From positions 682,001-746,000 of the forward strand of contig NZ_FONW01000001.1 in the NCBI RefSeq assembly GCF_900113005.1: DNA of 64,000 nt. The letters are read 5' to 3'. This DNA comes from Sunxiuqinia elliptica (GTDB lineage Bacteria; Bacteroidota; Bacteroidia; Bacteroidales; Prolixibacteraceae). A program made the position numbers and the translations under genes. Below, one piece after another: positions 18,276 to 27,009 of the stretch. How positions within the stretch are numbered: the first letter of the stretch is position 1; each line of letters opens with the position of its first letter. The notes under the pieces were generated by a model. The model did no database searches and was not told the origin of the DNA. It was given only the letters and a program-made list of their open reading frames with translations.

Positions 18276-18901
18276 AGTTAATATATTAAAAGCAGCTGGG
18301 TATTCCCAGCTGACTCCCCGTTACAAATTTTAAAACAATGTAAACAACAGACAACTCCATTTTCATTAATTCCCAAAAAAGAAGGAATTGCCTTGAAAGT
18401 TTCTTTCAAAAAATCGAATGATGCTACTTTAAGCTCTATTCACTCTTTTCTCGTATGCTTTGCTGGTAAAACCTATGTGTTTAGTTTGCATCGTGTGAGT
18501 ATTTTGGGCTGTCGTAGCTTTCTTTTTTTGGAAACCAAATATAAGTTTTTTGCATTTATTTCAGTTGAATGTTATATGAAATTAACTTTCTTTCATACAA
18601 AAGTTAAGATTGTAAATTAATTGTAGCTCTTTTAGTTCGCCCGGTTTGTATAGTCAATTAGGGCTATGGTTGGCAAGTCGGTTGCAATGGCTGCTTGATA
18701 TTTATCAATGACAGGCTTGTTTGTGTCTTTGAGTGGAAGCAAAATGCAGGAGTGGTGGCTTGAAGGTTACTCGGTGGAGCATGGCGGAGTTAAAAGTAGC
18801 ATGACGATGTGATTAGGAGTAGTGCTCAATCATAAAAGCAGGATCTTTTGCCTTTCGTGAATCGAGTTGTATCTTGTCGGCAAAATGGATGAAGATTAAC
18901 C
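18276..18901. other. Intergenic region between divergent ATPase operon and recX
   Basis: 626 nt without a convincing gene. It must hold the promoter of the minus-strand ATPase operon; a minus-strand TATATTTG at 18536-18543 fits the -7 consensus but is 260 nt from the start and has no clear -33 box. A 75-codon frame at 18393-18620 has poor, Phe/Ser-rich composition and no recognisable motif, and I do not call it. Confidence 0.6.
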
Positions 18902-19369
18902 ATGCAGAATCAGCAGCAAGAAGCTTTTCAGCGTGCGGCCAATTTGTGTAGTCGCTACGAAAAATGTTCAGGAGATATTTTTCAGAAACTTATTCAATGG
19001 GGATTGACAGAGGATGAGGCGTTTCCGGTTTTGGATGCACTGAAGGAAGAGAAATATATCGATGACGAACGGTTTGCCCGTAGCTTTGTGCGAGATAAAT
19101 TTCGATTTAACAAATGGGGAAAGTTAAAAATAAGCAATCACTTGCGAGCGAAAAGAGTGGAGTCGCGATTGATTGATGAAGCCTTGACCGAAATTGATGA
19201 GTCGGATTATCAAGACTTGCTGGAACGCTTGCTAAAAGAAAAGAACAGAGGTTTAAAGGCTGGGAGTGAGCAAGAACGGAAAGCGAAGCTGTTTCGGTTT
19301 GCCCAGGGGAGAGGCTTTGAGGGGAATCTGATTTTTGAAGTCCTTAGCCAGTTGTTAGCTCGCGAGTAG
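18902..19369 (+). CDS. recX: Regulatory protein RecX
   Basis: 155 aa, all helical, with the three-helix RecX repeats: CSRYEKCSGDIFQKLIQWGL, then YIDDERFARSFVRDKFRFNKWG, the best-conserved family segment, and LFRFAQGRGFEGNLIFEVL. It binds and modulates RecA filaments. Length is typical. recA is not in the window. Confidence 0.9.
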   Translation: MQNQQQEAFQRAANLCSRYEKCSGDIFQKLIQWGLTEDEAFPVLDALKEEKYIDDERFARSFVRDKFRFNKWGKLKISNHLRAKRVESRLIDEALTEIDESDYQDLLERLLKEKNRGLKAGSEQERKAKLFRFAQGRGFEGNLIFEVLSQLLARE

Positions 19370-19525
19370 GCGTTATGTCGCTCGTATTCTTTTCGATGGA
19401 GAACCCTTTTTCACTTATCATGTTTTTATTAACAGGGGTTTTTGTTGCCGGCTGAAAAACGTAATTTTATGCTGCTAAATTTTTCGGGGAAAGATGAAGT
19501 TGAAGATTGATAAAACGCATTGATA

Positions 19526-22500
19526 ATGATACCTTTTACACATTTACACGTACACTCACAATATTCAATTCTGGACGGGGCTGCAAGCGTTAAAGGGCTT
19601 GTTGCTAAAGCGAAGGGAGATGGGATGAAGGCTTTGGCCTTAACCGACCACGGAATGATGTTCGGGATAAAAGAATTTTATGATGTTTGTAAGCGCGAGG
19701 GGGTAAAACCGATTTTGGGATGTGAGACTTATGTCGCCTCCCGGAATATCGAAGACAAAAAAGATAAAGTTGACCGTTCGGGGGAGCACCTCATTCTATT
19801 GGCTAAGAACCTGAAAGGTTATCGGAACCTGATAAAGCTGATTTCGATTGCCAGCAACGAAGGGTTTTATTATAAACCTCGTATCGATAAGAAGATTCTT
19901 GAAAAGTATAGTGAAGGCCTGGTGGTTTCTTCTGCTTGCCTTGGGGGAGAAGTTGCCCAAAAGATTATGAATAATGCCATCGAGGAGGCCGAGGAGACTA
20001 TAGAGTGGTTTAAGTCGGTGTTTGGCGAAGATTATTACTTAGAGTTACAGCGACATAAGTCAGACGATCCGCAGCGAAATGAGGATGTTTATAAGAATCA
20101 GGTATTGGTTAACAAAGTAATTCTAGAGCTGGCTGAAAAACACCAGGTTAAAGTAATTGCGACCAACGATGTTCACTTTATCAATGAAGAAGATGCTGAT
20201 GCGCATGACCTCCTGATTTGTTTGAATACAGGGAAAGATATTGATGATCCTAACCGGATGCGCTACACCAAACAGGAGTGGTTTAAAACAACTGCCGAAA
20301 TGAATCAGTTGTTTGCCGATGTGCCGGAATCATTGGTTAACACGCAAGAGATTGCAGATAAGATTGAGGAGTATGAATTGAACTCTGCTCCCATTATGCC
20401 TTTCTTTCCAATTCCTGAAGAGTTTGGAACGGAAGAAGAATATAAGGGACGTTACATTGAAGAGGATTTAAAAGAAGAATTTAAGGATGGAGCTTTTGAG
20501 CGCTTAGGTGGCTATGATAAGGTGATCCGTATTAAGCTTGAAGCTGACTACCTGAGTCACCTGACTTTTGAAGGCGCGAAAGAAGATTATCGATATGGCG
20601 ATCCCCTTCCGCAAGACATTGTTGAGCGTTTGGAGTTTGAGTTGAATACCATTAAAACGATGGGTTTTCCGGGCTACTTCCTGATTACGCAAGACTTTAT
20701 CAACGCCGCTCGCGAAATGGGAGTGCTCGTAGGTCCCGGCCGTGGATCTGCTGCGGGAGCAGCAGTTTCTTACTGTGTTGGGATTACCAATATTGACCCG
20801 ATTAAGCACGACTTACTATTTGAGCGTTTCTTAAACCCGGATCGTATTTCCATGCCCGATGTGGATATCGACTTCGATGATGACGGAAGGCAGTTGGTGT
20901 TGGATTGGGTGACCGAAAAGTACGGGCGGGATCGGGTTGCGCATATTTGTACGTTTGGAACTATGGCTACCAAGTTGGCCATTCGAGATGTGGCTCGTGT
21001 ATTGAAGTTGCCGCTACCAGAGGCAGACCGCTTAGCTAAGCTAGTGCCTGAAGCTCCTAAAATGAGCTTTGTCAAGGCTTACAAGGAAAGCCCAGAACTT
21101 AAGCGAGAAAAGAACTCAGATATTCCGCTGGTGGCCGATACGCTCAAATTCGCTGAGACGCTTGAAGGGTCGGTTCGGCAAACAGGGGTGCATGCCTGCG
21201 GGGTATTGATTGGCCGTGATCCTTTGGATGAGCATGTTCCATTGATGCCAACCAAAGAAGAAGAACTTTATACGACGCAATATGATGGTCGTTTTGTAGA
21301 GGATATTGGCTTGCTGAAGATGGACTTCCTGGGGCTTAAAACCTTGTCAATCATCAAGGAAGCTCTTGAGAATATTCGCTTGTCCAGAGGTTTGGAAGTT
21401 GATATTGACGCTATTCCGGGCGATGATGACAAAACATTTGAGCTTTTTAGCCGAGGAGATACCACTGCCATCTTCCAGTTTGAATCTCCGGGGATGAAGA
21501 AGCACCTCCGGAATCTGAAACCCAACCGTTTTGAGGACTTGGTGGCGATGAACGCTTTATATCGCCCTGGGCCAATGGAATATATTCCGGATTATATTGA
21601 TCGTAAACATGGGCGCAAGAAAGTAGAGTATGATCATCCGATGATGGAGAAGTACCTGAAGGACACTTATGGAATTACGGTTTTCCAGGAGCAGGTGATG
21701 TTACTCTCGCGGCACTTGGCTAATTTTACCCGAGGTGACTCGGACTCGCTGCGTAAGGCCATGGGGAAAAAGATTATAGCGATGATGGATAAGCTTAAAG
21801 TGAAGTTTATCGATGGCTGTAAGGCTAACCCCAAATTTATTGAAGGCTGCGAGCAGGTCAGGAAAGAGCCGGATGTGCTGATTGAGAAAATCTGGAAAGA
21901 CTGGGAGGCTTTTGCTTCTTATGCATTTAACAAGTCGCACTCGGTTTGCTATGCACACATTGCTTATCAAACAGGTTACCTGAAAGCACACTTTCCTGCC
22001 GAGTTTATGGCGGCTAACATGAGCCGAAATTTGAGTAATATTGTTGATATTACCAAGTTGATGGAGGAGTCCAAGCGAATGGGAATCAATGTTCTTGGAC
22101 CTGATGTGAATGAGAGTTTCTTGAAGTTCATGGTAAACAAGGAAGGTGATGTTCGTTTTGGAATGGCTGCCATCAAAGGGGTTGGAGCAGGAGCTGTTAC
22201 CGATATTGTTAAGGCACGTGAATCCGGTTTGTTTACTTCTGTTTTTGATTTTGTAGAGCGGGTTAACCTGCATTCGGTTAATAAAAAGAATATTGAAGCT
22301 TTGGCGATGGCTGGAGCGTTTGACAGTTTTGGTACGATAAAACGAGCGCAATTTTTTGCCTCTGTTGTAGAGAATGAACCCACCTTTATTGAGCGGCTCA
22401 TTCGGTATGGGCACCAGATGCAGCTGGAAAGTAATAATGCGCAGCAATCTTTGTTTGGCGAGGTAATGTCGGCCCAAGCTGTAAAAACACCTGATATCCC

Positions 22501-23170
22501 TGGATCTCCAGAGTGGCCTAAAATTGTTTTGCTAGAAAAGGAAAAGGCCTTGATTGGAATTTACTTGTCTTCGCATCCGCTGGACGAATACAAATTGGAG
22601 GTGGAGAACTTCACAAGTCGGGAATTTTCCTTAAAAGATCTGAATAATAATATTGAAGCTTTGCGTGGGCGTGAGCTTACGTTTGCGGGCATGGTGACGG
22701 AAAGTCGGGAGGCGATTGGTAAAACCGGGAAGCACTTTAGTACCATGACCTTGTCGGACTACATGGACTCGCATACATTTTTCTTTTTTGGGAAGAACTA
22801 TGTCGAGTTTTCCAAATACTGTAAAAATGGACTTTTCTTAATGATTAAAGGGCAGGTTCAGCCTCGGTTTAATTCCGATCAATTGGAGTTTAAAATTAGA
22901 AGTATTGAACTATTGTCCGAAGTTCGGAAGAATAATGTTAAGTCGGTAACGCTTCAAATGTCGATCAATGCGGTAACCCCCGAATTGATTCAGGAGATTG
23001 AAAGTATGAGCCTTAAGAATAAGGGAAAGGCCTTGCTTCGATTTAATGTTTGGGATAAGGAAACAAAAAGTATGGTTAGCCTGTTTTCAAGAAATACTCG
23101 CGTCGAAATGACACATGAGTTAGAGAACTTTTTAAGAGATCACGACTTGCTGACTTTTAAAATTAATTAG
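19526..23170 (+). CDS. dnaE: DNA polymerase III alpha subunit
   Basis: Replicative polymerase of 1214 aa. The PHP domain opens with FTHLHVHSQYSILDGA; the catalytic aspartates are in MPDVDIDFDDDGRQ with the polymerase core around GPGRGSAAGAAVSYC; FNKSHSVCYAHIAYQTGYLK and a C-terminal helix-hairpin-helix and OB-fold follow, ending with a tau-binding region. The ATG at 19526 is preferred over the TTG at 19520 because MIPFTHLH is the usual start. A plausible promoter (TTTTTG near 19440, TAATTTTA 17 nt later) lies upstream. Confidence 0.97.
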   Translation: MIPFTHLHVHSQYSILDGAASVKGLVAKAKGDGMKALALTDHGMMFGIKEFYDVCKREGVKPILGCETYVASRNIEDKKDKVDRSGEHLILLAKNLKGYRNLIKLISIASNEGFYYKPRIDKKILEKYSEGLVVSSACLGGEVAQKIMNNAIEEAEETIEWFKSVFGEDYYLELQRHKSDDPQRNEDVYKNQVLVNKVILELAEKHQVKVIATNDVHFINEEDADAHDLLICLNTGKDIDDPNRMRYTKQEWFKTTAEMNQLFADVPESLVNTQEIADKIEEYELNSAPIMPFFPIPEEFGTEEEYKGRYIEEDLKEEFKDGAFERLGGYDKVIRIKLEADYLSHLTFEGAKEDYRYGDPLPQDIVERLEFELNTIKTMGFPGYFLITQDFINAAREMGVLVGPGRGSAAGAAVSYCVGITNIDPIKHDLLFERFLNPDRISMPDVDIDFDDDGRQLVLDWVTEKYGRDRVAHICTFGTMATKLAIRDVARVLKLPLPEADRLAKLVPEAPKMSFVKAYKESPELKREKNSDIPLVADTLKFAETLEGSVRQTGVHACGVLIGRDPLDEHVPLMPTKEEELYTTQYDGRFVEDIGLLKMDFLGLKTLSIIKEALENIRLSRGLEVDIDAIPGDDDKTFELFSRGDTTAIFQFESPGMKKHLRNLKPNRFEDLVAMNALYRPGPMEYIPDYIDRKHGRKKVEYDHPMMEKYLKDTYGITVFQEQVMLLSRHLANFTRGDSDSLRKAMGKKIIAMMDKLKVKFIDGCKANPKFIEGCEQVRKEPDVLIEKIWKDWEAFASYAFNKSHSVCYAHIAYQTGYLKAHFPAEFMAANMSRNLSNIVDITKLMEESKRMGINVLGPDVNESFLKFMVNKEGDVRFGMAAIKGVGAGAVTDIVKARESGLFTSVFDFVERVNLHSVNKKNIEALAMAGAFDSFGTIKRAQFFASVVENEPTFIERLIRYGHQMQLESNNAQQSLFGEVMSAQAVKTPDIPGSPEWPKIVLLEKEKALIGIYLSSHPLDEYKLEVENFTSREFSLKDLNNNIEALRGRELTFAGMVTESREAIGKTGKHFSTMTLSDYMDSHTFFFFGKNYVEFSKYCKNGLFLMIKGQVQPRFNSDQLEFKIRSIELLSEVRKNNVKSVTLQMSINAVTPELIQEIESMSLKNKGKALLRFNVWDKETKSMVSLFSRNTRVEMTHELENFLRDHDLLTFKIN

Positions 23171-23215
23171 TTTTGCAAGCAAGCAATTGAATAATACTTA
23201 AAACAATATTGAATT

Positions 23216-23533
23216 ATGGCACAAGAAGTAAATGATGCAAACTTTGAGGAAGTGGTTTTGCAATCAGACAAACCCGTTTTAGTTGACTTTTGGGCAGAAT
23301 GGTGTGGTCCTTGCCGGATGGTAGCTCCTGTTGTTGAGGAATTATCTCAGGACTACGAAGGTAAGTTGTTGGTTACAAAAGTAGATGTTGACAGCAACCC
23401 GGAAACAGCGATGAAATTCGGTATTCGGAATATTCCAACAATTTTGTTTATCAAAGGCGGAGAAGTAGTTGATAAGCACGTTGGAGCAGCTCCAAAAGCC
23501 GCATTAGCTGAGAAAATTGATGCTTTGCTCTAA
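23216..23533 (+). CDS. trxA: Thioredoxin
   Basis: 105 aa cytosolic thioredoxin with active site FWAEWCGPCRMVAP and the cis-Pro segment RNIPTILFIKGGE. General protein disulfide reductant. It follows dnaE by 45 nt and may share its transcript, which then ends at the strong hairpin 23561-23591. Confidence 0.97.
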   Translation: MAQEVNDANFEEVVLQSDKPVLVDFWAEWCGPCRMVAPVVEELSQDYEGKLLVTKVDVDSNPETAMKFGIRNIPTILFIKGGEVVDKHVGAAPKAALAEKIDALL

Positions 23534-23560
23534 GCAAGAACATAAGAAATTAAGACAGAA

Positions 23561-23593
23561 AAAGGGCTGAACAATTATTGTTCAGCCCTTTCT
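23561..23593. terminator. Bidirectional terminator between trxA and rpsP
   Basis: Long inverted repeat with arms AAAGGGCTGAACAAT (23561-23575) and its complement (23577-23591), flanked by A and T runs. It serves the convergent trxA (plus) and rpsP (minus) genes. Confidence 0.9.
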
Positions 23594-23634
23594 ATTTCTT
23601 TGCTGTTCTATTTCAACAATAGAACGGAGAATGC

Positions 23635-24240
23635 TTATTCAGCTTTTTTCTCTTCTTCGTCAGCTTTTGGTTCTTCGGCTGCAGGTGCTTCAGCTGCTGG
23701 AGTTTCCTCAGTAGCTTCTGCTTCTTCAGCTGGAGCTTCTTCCTCTTCAGGAGCGTTGGCTGCTTCAGCTTCAGCTGCTAATTCAGCATTGCGCTTTGCA
23801 ATAGCTTCTGCACGGTCGGCATTCACTTTTGCTTCTGCTTCAAGCATTTGTGCTTTTACAGTTTCTTCATCTTTTGACAAACGATCTTTCTTCGCTTGAA
23901 TCTTCGCTTCTTTATCAGCTAACCAAGCTTCGAAACGACGTTCAGCTTCTGCTTCGTCAAAAGCACCTTTTGCAACACCTCCAAGTAGGTGTTTCTTGTA
24001 CAATACTCCTTTGTAAGATAAAATAGCTCTTACAGTGTCTGTTGGTTGTGCACCTTTTGTAAGCCAGTCTAAAGCTTTATCAAAATCAAGATCGATCGTA
24101 GCAGGATTTGTGTTTGGGTTATAAGATCCAATCCTTTCAATAAAACGACCATCTCGTGGTGCCCTGCTATCAGCTACCACAATGTGGTAGAAAGCGTAAC
24201 GTTTGCGACCATGTCGCTGCAATCTGATTTTTGCTGGCAT
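23635..24240 (-). CDS. rpsP: 30S ribosomal protein S16 with long acidic C-terminal extension
   Basis: 201 aa. Residues 1 to about 80 are S16 ([39 protein letters not shown]). The rest is an extension: a charged helical region (about 80-145) and then an Ala/Glu-rich low-complexity tail to the end. S16 is about 80-90 aa in most bacteria; extensions are usual in Bacteroidota. A minus-strand TATCTTTG at 24285-24292 is a good -7 box 45 nt upstream of the start. Confidence 0.95.
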   Translation of the reverse strand: MPAKIRLQRHGRKRYAFYHIVVADSRAPRDGRFIERIGSYNPNTNPATIDLDFDKALDWLTKGAQPTDTVRAILSYKGVLYKKHLLGGVAKGAFDEAEAERRFEAWLADKEAKIQAKKDRLSKDEETVKAQMLEAEAKVNADRAEAIAKRNAELAAEAEAANAPEEEEAPAEEAEATEETPAAEAPAAEEPKADEEEKKAE

Positions 24241-24284
24241 TTGATTTTAATTTAAATTGATAAAACAATTCTAAAATTGTGGCG

Positions 24285-24292
24285 CAAAGATA
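24285..24292 (-). promoter_or_regulatory. Probable -7 box of the rpsP promoter
   Basis: The minus strand reads TATCTTTGCG, matching TAnnTTTG(C). No clear -33 TTTG is present at the expected distance, so confidence is moderate. Confidence 0.5.
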
Positions 24293-24434
24293 TATTTTTA
24301 TTTTTGAAATGGAGCTATGCCTCAGCGAGTTTTAGATGAAAATGAAAAAAAATAGAAAATGTCCGCAACCTTTTTGAACTTTGTTCATCTTCATTCAGTA
24401 GTTAAGAACAAAAATAAATAGAAATTTGAAGACT

Positions 24435-25157
24435 ATGAGAAAAATTGTCACACTTGCACTAGCTGCAGGTTTTTTGGGACTAGTGTCCTGCGAATCAGAA
24501 GATATTGCATTTGATCCTTATGCAGATGCATTCATCGTTACAAAAACAGTAGAAAACGAAGGTCAGGTAGATACATTGTACGGTTTAGCATTGCATGCAT
24601 TTGGTAATAAAGCGATGACGAGTGTTGATGTAAAATTGACCAATGATGCAGAGGCTTCTTTCGCTTTGGAGCCTTATTTTAACAACTCATACGATTTCTA
24701 CTATGAAACACCAGAAGCTGAGTTTACATCAGAAAAACCAGTATTGGGTGATTACAATTTCACCGTACTTGCTGAGTCAGGCGAAGAGGCAGAACTAAGC
24801 GATAAGTTGTTTGAAGATGCTATTTATCCAACAGATTTGATTGAAGCTTCGTACGATGAAGAAAAAGAAGAAACAACACTTACTTGGAATGAAATTGAAG
24901 ATGCCGATTATTTCGTTATTAAAGTGTATGACGAAGAGGACAAGCTAGTTTTCAGCCCAAGCAGAGCTATTGGTGAAGGTGATATGACAGAATATTCTTT
25001 CAAAGCTAGCACAGCTGGTTGGCTAAATGGAACGATTCCTGCTGTTGGAAAAAATTTCCGTGTAGAGTTGGATGCTTACATGTATGAGAGCGGTCAACAA
25101 GGAATTAATTTGCAGACAAAAGCAATCAATGAAATTTCAATTATTTGGGGAGAATAA
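24435..25157 (+). CDS. Hypothetical exported lipoprotein
   Basis: 240 aa from the ATG at 24435; the in-frame TTG at 24426 adds only MKT before a normal signal peptide. MRKIVTLALAAGFLGLVSC is a lipoprotein signal sequence with Cys at residue 19, and the mature protein begins ESEDIAFDPYAD. It is acidic, probably all-beta, with two roughly equal halves; the second (from about residue 140: ASYDEEKEETTLTWNEIEDA) resembles an Fn3-type sandwich in its strand pattern. I do not recognise a named family. It stands alone between rpsP (divergent) and prfB, with its own terminator. Confidence 0.8.
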   Translation: MRKIVTLALAAGFLGLVSCESEDIAFDPYADAFIVTKTVENEGQVDTLYGLALHAFGNKAMTSVDVKLTNDAEASFALEPYFNNSYDFYYETPEAEFTSEKPVLGDYNFTVLAESGEEAELSDKLFEDAIYPTDLIEASYDEEKEETTLTWNEIEDADYFVIKVYDEEDKLVFSPSRAIGEGDMTEYSFKASTAGWLNGTIPAVGKNFRVELDAYMYESGQQGINLQTKAINEISIIWGE

Positions 25158-25179
25158 TCACCGAATATGTGAATTTAAG

Positions 25180-25217
25180 AACGGGTATCTATCTTGAGGT
25201 GGGTGCCCGTTTTTTTA
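25180..25217 (+). terminator. Terminator after the lipoprotein gene
   Basis: Arms AACGGG (25180-25185) and CCCGTT (25206-25211), followed directly by a run of T. Confidence 0.75.
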
Positions 25218-25247
25218 TTGATTAATTCCGGTGTTTTGCTACTTTTG
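25217..25247 (+). promoter_or_regulatory. Bacteroidota-type promoter of prfB
   Basis: ATTG (-33) ending at 25220 and TACTTTTG (-7) at 25240-25247, with a 19-nt spacer, match the consensus. The prfB ATG is 22 nt downstream of the -7 box. Confidence 0.75.
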
Positions 25248-25269
25248 TGAACAACTAAAATGAAGAATT

Positions 25270-26359
25270 ATGATTCAGAATGAGCAGCTAAAAGAGCTTG
25301 CAGAGCGCCGGGATGCGCTGAGGAGGCATCTTTGACTACGATTCAAAGAAACTACAATTACAAGAAGAAGAATTAAAAACACAAGATCCGGAATTTTGGA
25401 ATAACCCGAAGGAAGCTGAGAAGCAAATGCGGGTGATTCGTTCAATAAAAGTGTGGATTGAAGGTTTTGATAAAGTTAATCAGGCCGTTGATGATCTACA
25501 GGTGCTGTATGAATTTTTCGAGGCTGAAGAGGCAACCGAAGAAGAAATTGATGTGCAGTACGAAAAAACCTTGGGCTATATCGAAGACTTGGAAACCCGA
25601 AATATGCTTCGGAAAGAAGAAGACAAACTGGGAGCTATTTTGCGGATAAATGCAGGAGCCGGGGGAACCGAGAGTAATGATTGGGCAGACATGCTCATGC
25701 GTATGTATATACGCTGGGGCGAAAAGTCAGGCTATAAAGTTAAAGTTGCCGAGTTTCATGCTGGCGATGAGGCTGGTGTGAAAAGCTGCACCATTGAGTT
25801 CGAAGGCGACTATGCCTATGGTTACCTCAAAAGCGAAAATGGTGTTCATCGTTTGGTTCGTTTGTCGCCTTTCAATGCGCAAAACAAACGAATGACTTCC
25901 TTCACCTCTGTTTTTATTGCTCCTTTGGTTGATGATTCAATTGAAATTGAAATTAGTCCTTCAGACATTACCTGGGATACTTTCCGTTCGGGAGGAGCAG
26001 GAGGACAAAATGTGAACAAGGTAGAAACAGGGGTGAGGTTGAGGCATGCTCCTACAGGTATTACCATTGAAAATACCGAAAGCCGTTCGCAGTTAGCCAA
26101 TAAAGAAAATGCCATGCGTTTGCTGAAATCTCAGTTGTATGAGCTGGAGCTTCGTAAACGCCGCGAAACGGAAATGCAAGTGGAGTCGCAGAAGAAGAAA
26201 ATTGAGTGGGGATCGCAAATTCGTTCGTATGTGCTGCAGCCATATAAAATGGTGAAGGATGTACGCACCAGCTACGAAACAGGGAATGTTCAAGCTGTTT
26301 TAGATGGTGAAATTGATGGATTTATGAAAGCCTACTTGATGGAATTCAGTGGAAAATAA
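25270..26359 (+). CDS. prfB: Peptide chain release factor 2, expressed by programmed +1 frameshift
   Basis: Release factor for UGA and UAA. The gene starts at the ATG 25270, runs 21 codons ([21 protein letters not shown]) to the in-frame UGA at 25333-25335, and resumes in the +1 frame at GAC 25334 ([14 protein letters not shown]). The slippery CTT TGA C is preceded by AGGAGG (25321-25326), the Shine-Dalgarno-like stimulator. This is the classic autoregulatory device: low RF2 favours the shift. The body carries the peptidyl-tRNA hydrolysis GGQ motif in [19 protein letters not shown] and the anticodon-like SPF ([14 protein letters not shown]) that reads UGA. A reading that starts at 25427 would lose the N-terminal domain. 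Confidence 0.96.
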
Positions 26360-26954
26360 ATGTTGCATACGCATAGCCAAGCTGGAAGATGCTCCAGAAA
26401 TTCTGGAGATCTATAAGCCCTTTATTACCGATACCGCTGTTACTTTTGAAGAAGAAGTGCCAACGGTCGAGGAGTTAAAAAATCGGATCGAAGCCATTTT
26501 GCTTCAGGATCCGTTTTTGGTTTGCGAGTATAAGGGGCAGGTGGTTGGTTATGCGTATGCTTCCAGTTATCGTAGTCGTGCCGCTTACCGCTGGAATAGG
26601 GAAACTTCGGTATACATTCATCCCCAGTTCCGAAGAAAAAATATTGCCCGACACCTTTACAACACATTAATTGGTATTGCAAAAATGCAGGGATATGTCC
26701 AACTTTATGGTGTGATAACCCTGCCTAACCCCGGAAGTGTAGCTCTTCACGAGGCTTTTGGATTTAAGCAGCTAACGGTTTATCACAAGGTTGGCTTTAA
26801 GCTTGAGCGATGGCATGATGTTGGCTGGTGGATGCTGACATTGGAAGACAACCTCCTGAAAAAACCGGCTGACCCCATTCCTTTCTCAAGTATCAGAAAG
26901 AAGGATCAAATTGCTCTCTTATTGGAAGAAAGCTGGTTTGAGTTAGAAATTTGA
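26349..26954 (+). CDS. GNAT N-acetyltransferase (phosphinothricin acetyltransferase-like)
   Basis: 201 aa. The GNAT fold is read from [20 protein letters not shown] at the start, then [17 protein letters not shown], the acetyl-CoA loop [19 protein letters not shown] and [18 protein letters not shown]. The [18 protein letters not shown] pattern is that of the Pat/YncA group, which acetylates small amines such as phosphinothricin or methionine sulfone; the real substrate is unknown. The start must be the GTG at 26349, which overlaps the prfB stop by 11 nt. The nearby ATG at 26360 is out of frame. Probably co-transcribed with prfB. Confidence 0.85.
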   Translation: MENKCCIRIAKLEDAPEILEIYKPFITDTAVTFEEEVPTVEELKNRIEAILLQDPFLVCEYKGQVVGYAYASSYRSRAAYRWNRETSVYIHPQFRRKNIARHLYNTLIGIAKMQGYVQLYGVITLPNPGSVALHEAFGFKQLTVYHKVGFKLERWHDVGWWMLTLEDNLLKKPADPIPFSSIRKKDQIALLLEESWFELEI

Positions 26955-27009
26955 GAATAGGGCATTAAACATTTCGATGTTTAGCAGCCTTATTACTTAA
27001 TAGAAACCA

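Noticed and set aside
18393-18620. 75-codon plus-strand frame between the ATPase operon and recX.
   Set aside because: Composition is atypical, no motif is visible and it lies where the ATPase promoter is expected.
25427-26359. prfB starting at the ATG 25427.
   Set aside because: That would delete the N-terminal domain; the programmed frameshift explains the missing part fully.
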